Position numbers and translations under genes: made by a program | In this document: in pieces, positions 23,298-34,902 of the stretch | How the letters are laid out: each line of letters begins with the position of its first letter | Numbering within the stretch: position 1 is the stretch's first letter | Notes under the pieces: generated by a model | Seen by the model: only the letters and a program-made list of their open reading frames with translations | Told to the model about the DNA's origin: nothing | Database searches by the model: none | Assembly (NCBI GenBank): GCA_020746875.1 | Contig: JAGTJL010000006.1 | Coordinates: 1 to 64,000, forward strand | Origin: Rhexocercosporidium sp. MPI-PUGE-AT-0058 | Lineage: Eukaryota; Ascomycota; Leotiomycetes; Helotiales | Length of the DNA stretch: 64,000 bases | Direction: 5' to 3'

Positions 23298-24155
23298 TGT
23301 TAGATCCTAAATAGCGTGTCAAATGAATAGACTAGAATAGAATAACACGTGACTAGTCTATTCTATTTAGCTAAATCAATTGTTATTCTATTTTAGTTAA
23401 ATAACGCTGTATAGTTGCTGAGTAAGAACTCGCCAGCTAATAAGAGTCCTTCGCTTAATTTAGAGTTCGGGAAGTATAGTAGCGTTACCTAATAAAAAAG
23501 GTTTCCGCACCTAACTCTTATTAAGCGAGGCCAGCGATAAGAAACCCTCGAGAATCGACTCGTAGAATCTTACTTATTCTAACTTGGCGACTTAATAAAA
23601 AGAAGTATGAAATACTATTTTAAGTTGCTAGGAAATATTTACAAAGTCATATTAAATCGGCCGCTAGTGAACGATTTTTTAGCTAAGGGCTTTAATTATA
23701 TTTAAGCTAAGAAATAGACTTAGTAAAGAGACTTTTAAGAAGATAATTTGTTTTAAAAGTTAGGGAATACTAGATAACGAAAAAGGAAAAGAATATAAAG
23801 CGGTAATAAAAGACTTAGATATAGAAGATAATCCCATTTATATTAAAAAGAAGAATTAATTAGTTATTTAGTTAATTAACTATAGTCTTACTTAATAAAA
23901 GTCGTATATTTTGGATTATTTCTAAAAATAGAGTTGAATAATTAAATAACTAATTAATTGACTAAAATAGTTATTCTATTCAAGCCAAATATCTGTTATT
24001 TATATTCTAGTCTATTCTAGTTAACTAGTTTGAATAATCTTTTGACACACTGATTCTAAATCACATGTGGCTGCCTATTGTCTATGTAAGAACACCTAGA
24101 CAGCCAGCTTTTACAATCAAGTATACTGCTATCACCTCTTCTTAATATCTAACTG
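23298..24155 (+). repeat. Possible copia-type LTR, split by a non-autonomous hAT
   Basis: Sequence starting TGTTAGATCCTAAA after a purine tract is interrupted at 23312 and resumes at 24053 (TCTAAATCACATGTGGCTGCC), reaching ATCTAAC near 24155. Joined, it gives a roughly 110-bp TG-start segment bounded by short inverted TTAGAT/ATCTAA. No second LTR copy or 5-bp duplication is visible, so the class and the right boundary are guesses. Confidence 0.35.
23312..24052. mobile_element. Non-autonomous hAT-like element (741 bp)
   Basis: The ends are TAGCGTGTCAAATGA at 23312 and, read inward, CAGTGTGTCAAAAGA ending at 24052, an imperfect TIR with transition differences. The 8-bp flanks are ATCCTAAA (23304-23311) and ATTCTAAA (24053-24060). 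There is no coding frame, so it must have been moved in trans. A second partial copy starts at 60833. The CAGTGTGTC end is shared with the right end of hAT copy 3 (38244), a candidate source of transposase. Confidence 0.85.
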
Positions 24156-24403
24156 GTTCTCGGCACGGGGAGGGACGTTACTATATAAATTTGATCCAGT
24201 CTGCCACTTTCTTCCTATAGCTCGTCTCTCCGGCTGGTATGTACCATACCGAGCACCTGTAGAGTACTTGTGGGTGGATCACTGCTTGGTACACTTTTCT
24301 TAAGTACAGCAAGCTCATTCAGCATAGAACAGCTATAGTCTTAATTAATCAATCGAATGCTGTTTATTGCACACTATCCCGCCAAACGCACTCTCAGCAG
24401 CCT

Positions 24404-24859
24404 CTACGGTAGATTCCCCACGCGTTCCACCGCAGGCTGCTTGAACCCACACTCGCTACAGAATTTATCTCCAAACATGTAAAAATTGGCGCATTCTGAG
24501 CAGTAATGTCCTTCCGCCTTCTTCCTCTCGGGTGCTCTTGAACCGTAATTGGGATGCGATGGGGGATAATACGTTTCCCCTGGACCTCCTGCATTTGAGA
24601 TAGTGGCGTATTGTCGATCCGCTTCAATCTGGGCCGTTCTACTCCGTTCTCTCTCAATCTCTTCATTAATGGCTTGCTGCCTATGCCTCTCTCTCTCTTC
24701 TTCTTCCCGCTGTCTCTCAAGAGCCTCTCGATCAGCAGCTTGCTGCCTCTAAAAATTCAGCTGTTCTTATTTTGCTACTTCACTTCTAGCTGCTGACTTC
24801 GACGCACCCATAACCACAGCGGCTGCAAGAAGTGGTCTACCGCGCCCACGATTAAACAT
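24404..24859 (-). pseudogene. Small coiled-coil protein with C-terminal zinc ribbon, two stops
   Basis: Reading from the ATG at 24859 to the TAG at 24404 gives 152 codons. It has a short Gly/Arg-rich start (MFNRGRGRP), a Gln/Glu/Arg-rich predicted coiled coil (about residues 35-75), then GGPGETYYPPSHPNYG, and a zinc-ribbon-like end HYCSECANFYMF...KFCSECGF with two CxxC pairs. The two internal stops (about codons 31 and 37) are TAA and TAG exactly where a glutamine-rich run would have CAA and CAG, so both are single C-to-T changes. A small intron could in principle remove them, but I see no clean splice pair. Similar short coiled-coil plus zinc-ribbon proteins of unknown function are common in ascomycetes. 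It is divergent from the ABC transporter gene, with about 890 bp between starts. A longer frame overlapping it in another register lacks the CxxC motifs and is a shadow. Confidence 0.65.
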
Positions 24860-25745
24860 TTCTGACCTATGGCTTGTCAGATAGTTTAATTCAATAACGT
24901 CCTATAGTTTTGGCAAAAGATAGGAAAAACATATCATGTTAATGTTGATTCTCGATAAAGTCGAAAAGAACACTTACGAAGTTTACGAACACTAAAGAAT
25001 GTAAAAGCTCTCCTCTTAATAACAAACATTCCGAGGAATGACAAGTGCTATCAGTAAGCCAGGTAAATTGTCAGCCGGTGTGGGGGGACTGTGTATTGTC
25101 TTGTAATAGACGGTTAGAAGATGATAAGAGGGTTGTTTCAATCCTTCTGGAAATTTCGGGGAAGCTTGACCGAAGGTCCATAGACTTATTCGATTATTAC
25201 TTACGAGCATCCTCCGGGAGATCCGACGTGGCTTTCTCGATCTCGCGATATGATATATCTTTGCACATGTGCAATCAGGCAAGCCAGCTGAGGCGCAATC
25301 GAGGACCTAGTTATTTCATTTTCCGAATCGCTAACTTAGTAAGCACCGCCGCCCATAAGGTGGTCTGATTCGGAAACGCCGGCTTCACATGATAATTCCT
25401 TCCACCTCCAATAAAATCACCTTGATGGGCGCTCTGGCATCTCAGCTGCTGGGGGCCATGGATATTTGAGCTCAGATCGAGATCCGAGAGGGCATGGCTG
25501 GATGAGAAGTCTCGCACATTCCCCGTAATCATTCCCGAGGTCGGCTAAATCGAAATGTGTAGCGTAGACACACCCCACCCACACTCCTGTCTGCAACTTA
25601 GGTCTCCTTTCGATCATAGGATTGAATCAAGAGGAGGGTCTCTCTTTTAGTTTGAAAACTTCGGTTTGCCTAAGAATAGAACTTTCGAACTCCAGCCCCC
25701 CCAAAACCCAATGTACCTCGTGCTGGACTTACAGTAGAACTTGCA
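24860..25745. promoter_or_regulatory. Intergenic region between divergent genes; likely ABC transporter promoter
   Basis: Base composition is normal, unlike the repeats. Several 60-107-codon frames occur on both strands and overlap one another; none has a recognisable domain. The region probably holds the 5' UTR and promoter of the transporter at 25746. I could not identify a specific transcription-factor site with confidence. Confidence 0.4.
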
Positions 25746-28700
25746 ATGGCTTTCTCGAGACACGAAGAAGATATCATCACAATCGACCCAATATGCCCCG
25801 AATCCACAGACCCCGTTCAGCATATAGAGGATGGCCAAGGATCAGAGAGGAAGGAGATAATGGCCTCGCCGTCCGAGACTAGGCAGAACAGGCCAGAACA
25901 CGTCGAAAAACGGAGAGAGCTCACACGTCTTGCAACTGACCTTCACAGCGCTGGATTCGCGGATCCTGCATTAGATCCTACCGGCCCAGCATTCGATGTG
26001 TACAAATGGATTAAAATGGTCCTACACTCCGCTGACGAAGCAGGTGTCAAGTTCCCGCGGGCTGCTTTTACCTTCAAGAGTCTTACTATTTCGGGTTCCA
26101 TGACAACAGCCCTTTTTCAGGCGAACGTGGCGTCAATCTTCATGGTTCCATTACGGCTGCGCGAGCATTTTCGCTGCGGAAAAGACCCGGAGACAGCTAT
26201 ATTGAGGCGCTTCGACGGCGTTACGAAATCTGGCGAGCTTCTTCTAGTGCTAGGGCGTCCTGGAAGTGGCTGTTCCACGTTCCTGAAAACAATTGCCGGA
26301 GAGGTTCATGGGCTGAAGGTAGACAGTGATTCTGTGATTCATTACAATGGTTCTGTATCTCAAAGAGCGCCCACGGTTTTGGCGCTAACTAATGACCAGG
26401 TATACCTCAAAAGGACATGATTCGAAAACACAAAGGCGAACTGGTCTACAACTCGGAGGTTGACAAACACTTTCCGCATCTTACTGTAAGGCAGACTTTA
26501 GAGTTTGCGGCTACTATGCGCACGCCTCGAAATCGCGTTTTAGGACTCTCTCGGAAAGATAGAGTTAAGCAAGTGACTGCCGTTGCCATGACAGTTTGCG
26601 GCTTGATTCAAACTCAGAATACGAAAGTGGGCAATGACTTCGTTCGGGGAGTCTCTGGTGGCGAAAGAAAGGTGATACCCGAGACTTCTTAATTCAACTG
26701 TATGCTAACATATACCAAGCGTGTCAGTATTGCGGAGATGATACTGGCTTTGTCCCCGATCGGATGTTGGGATAATAGTACGCGGGGACTTGACTCTTCA
26801 ACCGCCCTCGAATTCGTTCGTGCGTTAAGAATGAGTGCGGATATCATCGGAACCACTCATGCTGTGGCTATCTACCAGGCCTCTGAGGCCATGTATGAAT
26901 TTTTTGATAAGGTCATGGTCCTCTATGAAGGTCGGGAGATCTATTTTGGCCCTACAAACTCTGCGAAAGGATATTTCCAGGAGATGGGCTGGTATTGCCC
27001 ACCACGTCAGACTACGGGGGACTTTCTCACCTCTGTTACTAATCAGGAGGAGAGAAAACCGCGGTATGGCTATGAAGCACGAGTGCCTCGAACTCCAGAC
27101 GACTTCGAGAAACATTGGCGTTGGTCACAAGCTTACACTGAGCTCCAAGACGAGATACGGAAGCATGAGAGCGAAATTTCGGACCATGTTGCTGCAGGCC
27201 AGTTTACAGCATCACGCAAAGCTGCCCGGTCACGCCAACTACAAGCGGAATCTCCGTACACCACCAGCATTCTAATCCAGATTAAATCTTGCACAAAACG
27301 CGCATATCAGCGGTTATGGAATGATAAACCATCAACGTTGACCGTGGTTCTCGGTCAAATCATCATGGCACTTGTCGTTGGCTCTGTCTTTTATGGAACA
27401 CCAAACAATACGAACAGCTTTTTCGCAAGAGGCTCAACGTTGTTCTTTGCATCTTTACTCAGCGCTCTTATCGCTATCACGGAAATCAACAACTTATACC
27501 AACAAAGACCAATCATTGAAAAGCATGCTTCTTATGCGTAAGGGCCACTCATGGGCAGATGACCCCTTAACTGCCGGCTTCCCCTCAGATCGCGTTTAAT
27601 GCTAATTTTCTCACCAGCTTTTACCACCCTTTTACTGAAGCTCTCGCAGGTGTGATATCGGATGTCCCCATCAAGCTCATTATCGCCATATGCTTTAATC
27701 TGATCCTGTACTTTCTTACAGGGCTTGACCCAGAGCCCACCCGATTCTTTACCTTCTTTATTTTCACCTTGTTAGTTAGATTCACGATGTCTGCGATGTT
27801 CCGGACAGTAGCCGCGTCTACGAAAACCATCTCTCAAGCTCTAGCCTTGGCGGGTATCTTGGTACTAGCCATTGTAATCTACACAGGGTACACAATTCCG
27901 CTGCCATACATGCATCCGTGGTTTAAATGGATCACCTATATAAACCCTCTGGCATACGCGTTCGAGGCTCTAATGGTGAACGAATTACACGGCAGGGAAT
28001 TTCCCTGCGCAAGGTAATCTATATTCCAATTAATACTGGCTAATGGCACTCACTATTCGCGTAGTTTCATCCCGACATATCCAAATCTGACTGGAGAAAC
28101 TTTCATTTGCCCCGTTGTAGGCGCCGTCGCTGGGCAGACAAATGTTTCAGGTGATGCCTATGTCCAAGCAAGCTTCCAGTACAGTTATTCTCATATCTGG
28201 CGGAACCTCGGAATCGTGATCGCATTCTGGGTATTCTTCCTTGCAGCATATCTGATTGTGAGCGAAGTAAACTCATCTGCTTCAAGCACAGCGGAAGTTC
28301 TCCTATTCCTACGAGGACAAGAGGGGAAAGACATCCGGAAGCCCACTGCGCATGGTGGTAATGACTATGATCACCGTGACCTTCCAGTGGCAGGCGCTGT
28401 CCAGAAAGACAACCAGACGCAAGACGCAGAAACTACCCAGCCCCAGAAAAGCATTTTCACGTGGCATGATATTGTCTACGACATAAATATCAAGGACGAA
28501 CCTCGTAGACTGCTAGACCATGTTTCTGGATGGGTAAAGCCCGGTACACTAACAGCGCTGATGGGGGTTTCGGGTGCGGGAAAGACAACTCTCCTTGATG
28601 TTCTTGCCCAGCGTACCTCTGTTGGAGTTGTCACTGGAGAAATGCTCGTCAATGGAAAGCCATTAGATTCAAGCTTCCAACGCAGAACTGGTTCGGTCCA

Positions 28701-30824
28701 TAATGTGAACGAAGGTCACTGGCTATAGTTGCTGATTGTTTTTTTAGGATATGTGCAACAACAAGACTTGCATCTTGAGACCTCAACCGTCCGTGAAGCA
28801 TTACGATTTAGCGCAATGTTGCGGCAGCCAAAATCTATATCAAGGAAGGAGAAGTATGATTATGTAGAAGATGTAATTAAGGTTTGTGTCCTGCTGTTTC
28901 TCCTTTGTGCCTCTTGTTAACCATACTGGAGATGCTTGACATGGTCGAGTTCTCTGAGGCGGTTGTGGGTCTACCAGGAGAAGGTCTCAACGTGGAACAA
29001 CGAAAACTCCTTACAATTGGAGTGGAACTTGCAGCCAAGCCTGCACTTTTGATTTTTCTCGATGAGCCGACAAGCGGCCTCGACTCGCAAAGCTCGTGGG
29101 CGATTGTAAGGTTCCTTCGCAAGCTTGCTGACAGCGGACAAGCTATTCTCTCCACAATTCACCAACCTAGCTCTGTTTTGTTCTTGGAATTTGATCAATT
29201 ACTTTTCCTTGGTAAGGGTGGGAAAACGGTATACTTCGGTGAAATAGGTCTCAACGCCGAAACACTTCTTCACTACTTCGAAACGCACGGCGCTAGATCA
29301 TGCGGCAAATCAGAAAACCCCGCTGAATATATCCTAGAAACAGTGGCCGCCGGAGCGAGCGTTCTATCTAAGCATGATTGGCCAGATATATGGAAGTCAA
29401 GCGACCAATTTAGAGACGTCAAAGCCGAACAAGATCGCATTCACCACGAAATGGGTAGTATGAGCATAATATCGAGAAATGATGGCGACAAAGGCGAATT
29501 TGCGATGCCTTTGTACGTTCAGATTATATATACTATGGTCCGAGTTTTCCAGCAATATTGGCGCACGCCCTCCTATATTTGGGGGAAGATTCTGCTGATT
29601 GGGGTGTCCGCTCTGTGGGTGTTTCTCAAATTGTTTATGGTACAAGGCTTACGCACGACAGTTTCATCGGCTTCTCGTTTTTCAAGTCAAATGCCTCTAT
29701 GCAGGGTATACAAAATGTCACATTTAGCATTTTTATGCTCACCTCAATTCTCAGCTCGCTCGTTCAACAGGTCAGTTGACTGAACAGAAAAACCGTACAT
29801 CTCTAATTTGGTTTTAGGTTATGCCCCGTTTCATTGTGCAAAGGTCGCTGTATGAGGTTAGTTAATAATGGAATGTAGCTCTTGTATGGTTTTAAAGCTG
29901 ACTGACCTTACCAGGTCCGTGAGCGTCCTTCAAAAGTGTATTCGTGGATCGCTTTTATCCTCGCCAATATCATAGTTGAAATACCGTACCAGATTGTGCT
30001 CGGTATTTTGGCTTATGCTTGTTACTATTATGCGATTTTTGGGTGTGTCTCGCTCGGTCCCAGCCTATCATCAATTCCTCCTCTTACATAAACTAGCATC
30101 CAATCTTCGCAGCGCCAAGCCCTCATCATGCTCTTCTGTATTCAGATCTTTACCTTCGCTAGTACCTTTGCACACATGGTCATCGTTGCGTTGCCAGATG
30201 CTCAGACCGCTGGGGCTGTGGCAACTCTCCTTTTCTCTATGACTATGATCTTTAACGGGTGAGCAACCAATAACAGTTGAGAAGCTGCAATGTTCTAATA
30301 AACCTAGTGTCTTCCAACCCCCGGATGCCCTTCCTGGATTCTGGATATTCATGTATCGTGTCAGTCCTCTGACTTACATTGTCGGTGGAATTGCGGCGAC
30401 TAGTCTTCACGGTCGCCCTGTCCAATGCTCTGCGAGCGAAACTAGCGTTTTCGACCCTCCCAATGGCCTAACTTGTGGTATTTATTTGGAACAATATCTC
30501 ACTCAAGCACCTGGTCAACTGTATAATCCAGATGCCGCAAGTCAGTGCCAGTATTGTCCTTTCTCAAATTCCGACCAGATCCTCTCCCTTTCTGAAATCT
30601 CTTGGAGCACGCGCTGGCGAAACTTTGGCATTGTGTGGGCCTACATTTTCTTCAATATCTTTGCAGCGATAACGCTCTATTTCGTCTTCAGGGTCAAGAA
30701 GTGGGATGGTCAAAGGCAGAATCAGACGTTTAGCAGAGTGAAGGCTTGGTCGCAACGAATAGGATCTTGCACCTGGGCCATCTTTGCAGCGTGGTGGGGC
30801 CAAGCGCTTGATTCTTCTCGGTGA
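25746..30824 (+). CDS. PDR-type ABC transporter (ABC-G full-size, 1495 aa, 12 exons)
   Basis: Exons: 25746-26349, 26400-26671, 26720-27537, 27618-28013, 28065-28690, 28748-28881, 28932-29614, 29662-29770, 29818-29856, 29915-30042, 30097-30258, 30308-30824. All phases agree and the sum is 4488 nt. Introns are 47-80 nt and GT..AG, several with CTAAC-like branch sites. Layout is (NBD-TMD)x2. The first NBD has GRPGSGCST (about 170, the PDR-degenerate Walker A with Cys for Lys), VSGGERK (about 286) and [12 protein letters not shown] (Walker B Asp about 310). The second has the canonical GVSGAGKTT (about 864), a degenerate signature LNVEQRK (about 969), [13 protein letters not shown] (Asp about 994) and TIHQPSS. 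Membrane helices follow each NBD. In fungi such plasma-membrane pumps export drugs, azoles, plant defence compounds and own metabolites. The length matches the family (about 1500). No stop or frameshift is left, so the gene looks functional. Start choice: this ATG opens a typical acidic N-terminus before the [12 protein letters not shown] motif. The substrate cannot be inferred. Confidence 0.96.
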
Positions 30825-31974
30825 GAAATACTGCAGCTACAAATCCGTTGCGCTGCCACCAGCGTTGCAATGGCCCAGGCTTCTCACTGAAGCTGTAGGG
30901 TCGTTAAAACCAAATCCTGGCAGGGAACGCAACGGATAAAGAACAAATCGCAGCAAGGAATTTTGTACACAAAAGCCAGATAATTGCCAGGACTACGTTT
31001 GCAAATCTAAAACCAGCAATCAGTGTTTTAGTCTCAATTCAAGTCTTCTTCATTGCCCCCGGAGAGACATCGTATATCCAACCAGCTCCACCATCCAATA
31101 TTCGGAAGCCAAGTTGAAGATACATCGCAAGGTCGTGACTTCTGTCGTGCAAGGGAGATCAGGTATCTAGAATGGGTGAGTGGAGTCGTCTCGGAGGGCG
31201 AGAATGGATCTGGAGGTAATGAAACTTCTGATGTCTATCAATCCACCGAAGTTAAGACCCTTCAATGAGTTTTGAAGATAGTGCAGGCTTAGTAGTACAG
31301 CTCTAGAATAGGAAGTCTATTATAATATACAAAGAGGCCCTTTGCAAATTAAACGGAAGGCAACGACGGGAGGTGAGTTTTCAGTCGAGGGCAGTTTAGG
31401 ATGTTTAAGAGTAGCCACGGAATACAACTTATAAAATAGAATTAGAAGCATTACGTTGTCTATAAGTTTAATAATATCTGTCCCTAATTTCCAGCTTTTC
31501 CCTTGGAGAATTACAGCCAAAATACGCGAAAGCTTTGACTTGTAGTCCCTATATAATAGACGAAAAATACATATAATAAACAATTCTTATTAGCTTTATT
31601 AATAAATAAAGTTTAGCGTAATAACCCTTATTCCCTTATTAAAAATCGTTCGTGATTTCAAAACCGCTTATTATTTTACCTTTTTATATATTGTGGTGGG
31701 GTTGACCTCAGAGGTCCATTTGTCACGTGATTGAGCTGCATCTTGCTGTATTTAAGATAGCCTCTAGGGCAACATCCTTCAAGAAAAAAAGAACGATTTT
31801 ACGACTACAACTTTTCCTTCTTATTCAAACTATACCTCTCCCCTCCCTTGACAGATTATACTCCTTAGATATGTGATATCTTTAGTATTCGTCAAATGGG
31901 TGTTCCTACGTTTACCCTCCGGCACTTGCTTTGCTATCCTCTTGTTGTGTGCTTGGTGTTTTCCCCTCCACAAT
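30825..31974. other. Downstream flank of the ABC transporter, no gene recognised
   Basis: 30825-31310 has normal composition and probably includes the 3' UTR; its short frames have no motif. From about 31320 it becomes AT-rich. A segment starting TGTGGTGGGG at about 31692, with a TATTTAAG box, looks superficially like an LTR promoter, but no matching end or target duplication was found. Confidence 0.45.
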
Positions 31975-32797
31975 ATTAAGTATATAAAATGCGCTATCAA
32001 TAGCACAGGTATTCCTCCGAACGATTTTCGCGAATCACAGAATATTAAACGAGATTATTTTAAATAAAAATAAGCTTTTTACTTCGAAGTTCTAAAAAAC
32101 ATTAGTATTACTTTTAAAAATAAAACAAAAAATATTAACGGTATTTTATTCTTAAACTAACGGCTAAACAAAAACGAATTAATATAATAATAAAAACTTA
32201 TTTTTAATATTATATAAATTATAAATAAGAAGATTAAGTTTAATTACTTTTAACCGCTTAATTTACATATAATATTATAAATTAAGAGATTATTAAAGTA
32301 TCGCCGTTTTATGCGAATTATAAGTATAACCCGACGGCATATAATACACCGATTGCGGATTAAAGGACCGCATATAAAGCTATATTATAAAAAGATAAGC
32401 TTAAATAATTACATAACGAACTATTAATAGATATTTTATTTATTACATAAAGATTTGTTATTTATTATAATAAAAAGCGTAGTATAAGACTAACGCTAAA
32501 AGAAAGAGATAAGGTTTATATACTCAAAAAGAATATCGCGATTAAACGACTAAGTAATAAATTAAATTACAAAAAGCTAAAACTATTTAAAATTATAAAA
32601 GTTAAAGGACTAGTTAATTACTAATTAATACTTCCGAAAACCATAAATATCCACCCGATATTTTATATATTACTCCTCGAATCAGCACCGTTAAGGGCAT
32701 TACTAGCCCTTATTATAAAAATATAATCGGTAAACTTAAACGCTAAATATAATATCGAAATTATTTTAAATTATTAATATTTCCGCGGCGTCGCTAG

Positions 32798-33612
32798 TGT
32801 GAGAATAGGCGAGCCAATCAGAATGAGGAAGCGCAGTAGGTGAGGACACGTGATCAAAGAGAGAGAATTGCTTGCTTGCTTGCTTATTCTGATTGGCTCG
32901 CCTATTCTGACATAGTAGCAATTCGAGTAAGATCTCTTCTTCCTCTGCTTGCATACTCCCGGTAAAGCTCCCTATCGTTAACTAAAGCCGTGATTCCCTA
33001 CGATAACAGGAGCCGTAAATGCCGACCTACGTTATTAAAGAACGGACTTATTCAGTCGCAAGAGGACTTCCCTCTCTAAACCAGTAGGAGTCGGTCTCTT
33101 AGTAAAACAAGAACCGGAGGAATAGCTACCTCGTTAAATATTAAGTAAAAGACGAAAAGAAGAGCCAGAGCCACAGAGCCCGTGTTAAAGCCAGAGTCAG
33201 AGCTAAAGAGCCAGAACTAGAGCTAAAGCCAAGGGACAAAGGCCAGAGTTAGAGCCCGTGCTAGAGCCAGAGTCAGAGCTAAAGAGCCAGAACTAAAGCT
33301 AGAGCCAAGGGACAAATAGGTCAGAGCCAGAGGCTTGAGCCAGAGCCAGAACCAGAGGCCAGTGCTAAAGTGCCAGAGCCATTTATACAGCTATTTGCTG
33401 TTATTTTGTCGTCTTGATATCGAGTTAGAGGATGCTTGGATTAAGGGGGCGTGTTGGAAATCATGTGATCTAAGAGTCACGTGAATATGGAATGCTCTAG
33501 AAGCATTGATTTGTAAAGGCATGGAAGGCTCTAAAGCCTTCAACTCATGTATATAAACTTACTCTCACTCTGCCTTTAGAAGAGTGAGACATGCAAATAC
33601 AAGAATCTGACA
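32798..33612. mobile_element. 815-bp composite insertion in the truncated Gypsy copy
   Basis: It starts TGTGAGAATAGG and ends ATCTGACA, flanked by GCTAG (32793-32797) and GCTAA (33613-33617), a likely 5-bp target duplication with one G/A change. Comparison with 48615-48640 confirms the junctions. It contains a 27-bp inverted repeat (32798-32824 against 32886-32912, one mismatch), a run of GCCAGA-rich repeats (about 33164-33380), a purine tract and then an LTR-like TGTTGGAAATCATGTG...CTGACA segment (33452-33612) with a TATATAAA box. It could be a small LTR-derived non-autonomous element; the class is not resolved. Confidence 0.6.
33164..33380 (+). repeat. GCCAGAG-type imperfect tandem repeats
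   Basis: Many degenerate copies of AGAGCC/GAGCTA/CCAGAG units lie just upstream of the purine tract and LTR-like segment at 33452. A similar but shorter run (GAGCTAGAGTCAGGG) precedes the purine tract at about 23090-23150. Confidence 0.75.
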
Positions 33613-34421
33613 GCTAAGTATTTAATTAAGTAAAAAAAGTATTTATAATCCGAAAATACTTAAGAACTTAAGTTTAACTTTTATTATTTTAAGTAATTTT
33701 AAAGGTTTTATTTACGAAACTAAAATTTATTTAAAAGGCCGAATCCGTAAAATCAGACAGGACCTGCTCGACTAAGGAGAATTCGGCGGAGTCGACGACG
33801 GATAGCGGAATAAGTAGGCAAGTAACGGAAGCCTTTTACTTCTTCCTTTCCGTAGCTTCTTACGTTTTTACTTTTTTTAATTTATTTATATTCTTAAAGC
33901 CGCGATAAAGTATTTTTATTTTTCGCTTTTTTAAGAACTTTTATTAATAAATTAAGTAATTAAAGCGACTCGTAACTTTTTATAAAGCCGCGATTATTTT
34001 TTCTTAAGCTTATAAGAACTTGTCACGCGCAGTCTTTTCGGCCTCGCGCGTTAAATACTCTTTTACTTTTAATTTATTCTTTGCTTTTTCGAGAGCATCT
34101 TAACTCCCGATTAAAGGCATCTCGACATTATATCTTTATTAACTCTGGCATACTTTAAGCAACGGCTCGACTCGAAGGATATTATATACGTCTTATTATT
34201 TTAAATATAAAATATATAAAGTATTATCTCGAAACCGTTCTTTTCGATTCTACGAGATAAGGCGAATTGTTTTCTTTTTTTTTAAAAAAAAAGTGCCGTA
34301 TCTTTTTCTTTAATATATACTTATTCGGTTATAATAAGAAAGAAAGATAATTATAAAATATATATAATATTTCCTTAAATTATTTAAGCGTAAGGACTAC
34401 GTTAAATTAAGAAAGAGATAA

Positions 34422-34902
34422 TATTACAAATGCCCCGCGTCTCGTAATACTTAGCCCCGAAATAGTAAAATACTTAAAACTATAAGATTAAGAAGATAAA
34501 GATTTTAAAAAAAAGATATTAAAAGAGTATTATTTTTAAAAGTATTATTTTAAAAGATCTTAATACTTAAGATTTTATAAATTATATATTATATAATTAT
34601 TATTATTAATAAACGACTAAAGGATAAATAAGCTTTTAGATTACGCGACCTCTTTACGTAACGACCGCTAAGACCGATAAACCGCTAAAGGTCCAGCGGT
34701 CTTAGCAGTCGTGAAAACACAAGAGATTCTATATAAGACTAGTACGTCTGCTATTAAATAAGAACTTCGTACTTAATTGAAAATAATATTTTAATTATAC
34801 TAGTTATTATTTATTTTATTATACGTAATACACTTACTTCTCGATTATTAAGATTAATACTACTTACCGTATTTACACCGAGTAAATACACGGACCGTAA
34901 TA
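34422..34902 (+). repeat. Complete LTR (481 bp) of the truncated Gypsy-1 copy
   Basis: It starts TATTACAAATG (TG mutated to TA) and ends CCGTAATA, colinear with the LTRs at 42833-43313 and 49421-49901 and of identical length. Confidence 0.92.

Larger units (their letters stand above)
31975..34902 (+). mobile_element. 5'-truncated Gypsy-1 family copy with complete 3' LTR
   Basis: From about 31975 the sequence follows the inner Gypsy at about 47800-49901 (same integrase-end and pre-LTR sequence), ending in a complete 481-bp LTR at 34422-34902. Gag, protease, RT and RNase H are absent. An 815-bp insertion (32798-33612) interrupts it. The copy is less C-to-T mutated in places than the element at 42833-49901, so it helps reveal ancestral bases. 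Confidence 0.85.

Noticed and set aside
24394..24720. 108-codon minus-strand frame overlapping the zinc-ribbon gene
   Set aside because: It is out of register with the frame that has two CxxC pairs and a coiled coil; it has no motif of its own.
25016..25617. Overlapping frames of 66-107 codons upstream of the ABC transporter
   Set aside because: They occur on both strands, have no domain or splice pattern, and are expected in GC-balanced intergenic DNA.
26825..30803. Minus-strand and alternative plus frames within the ABC transporter
   Set aside because: Shadows of the exons; the in-phase 12-exon model explains the region fully.
31692..31851. TGTGGTGGGG...TTGACA as a solo LTR
   Set aside because: It has a TATA-like box, but no direct repeat flanks it and no partner exists in the window.
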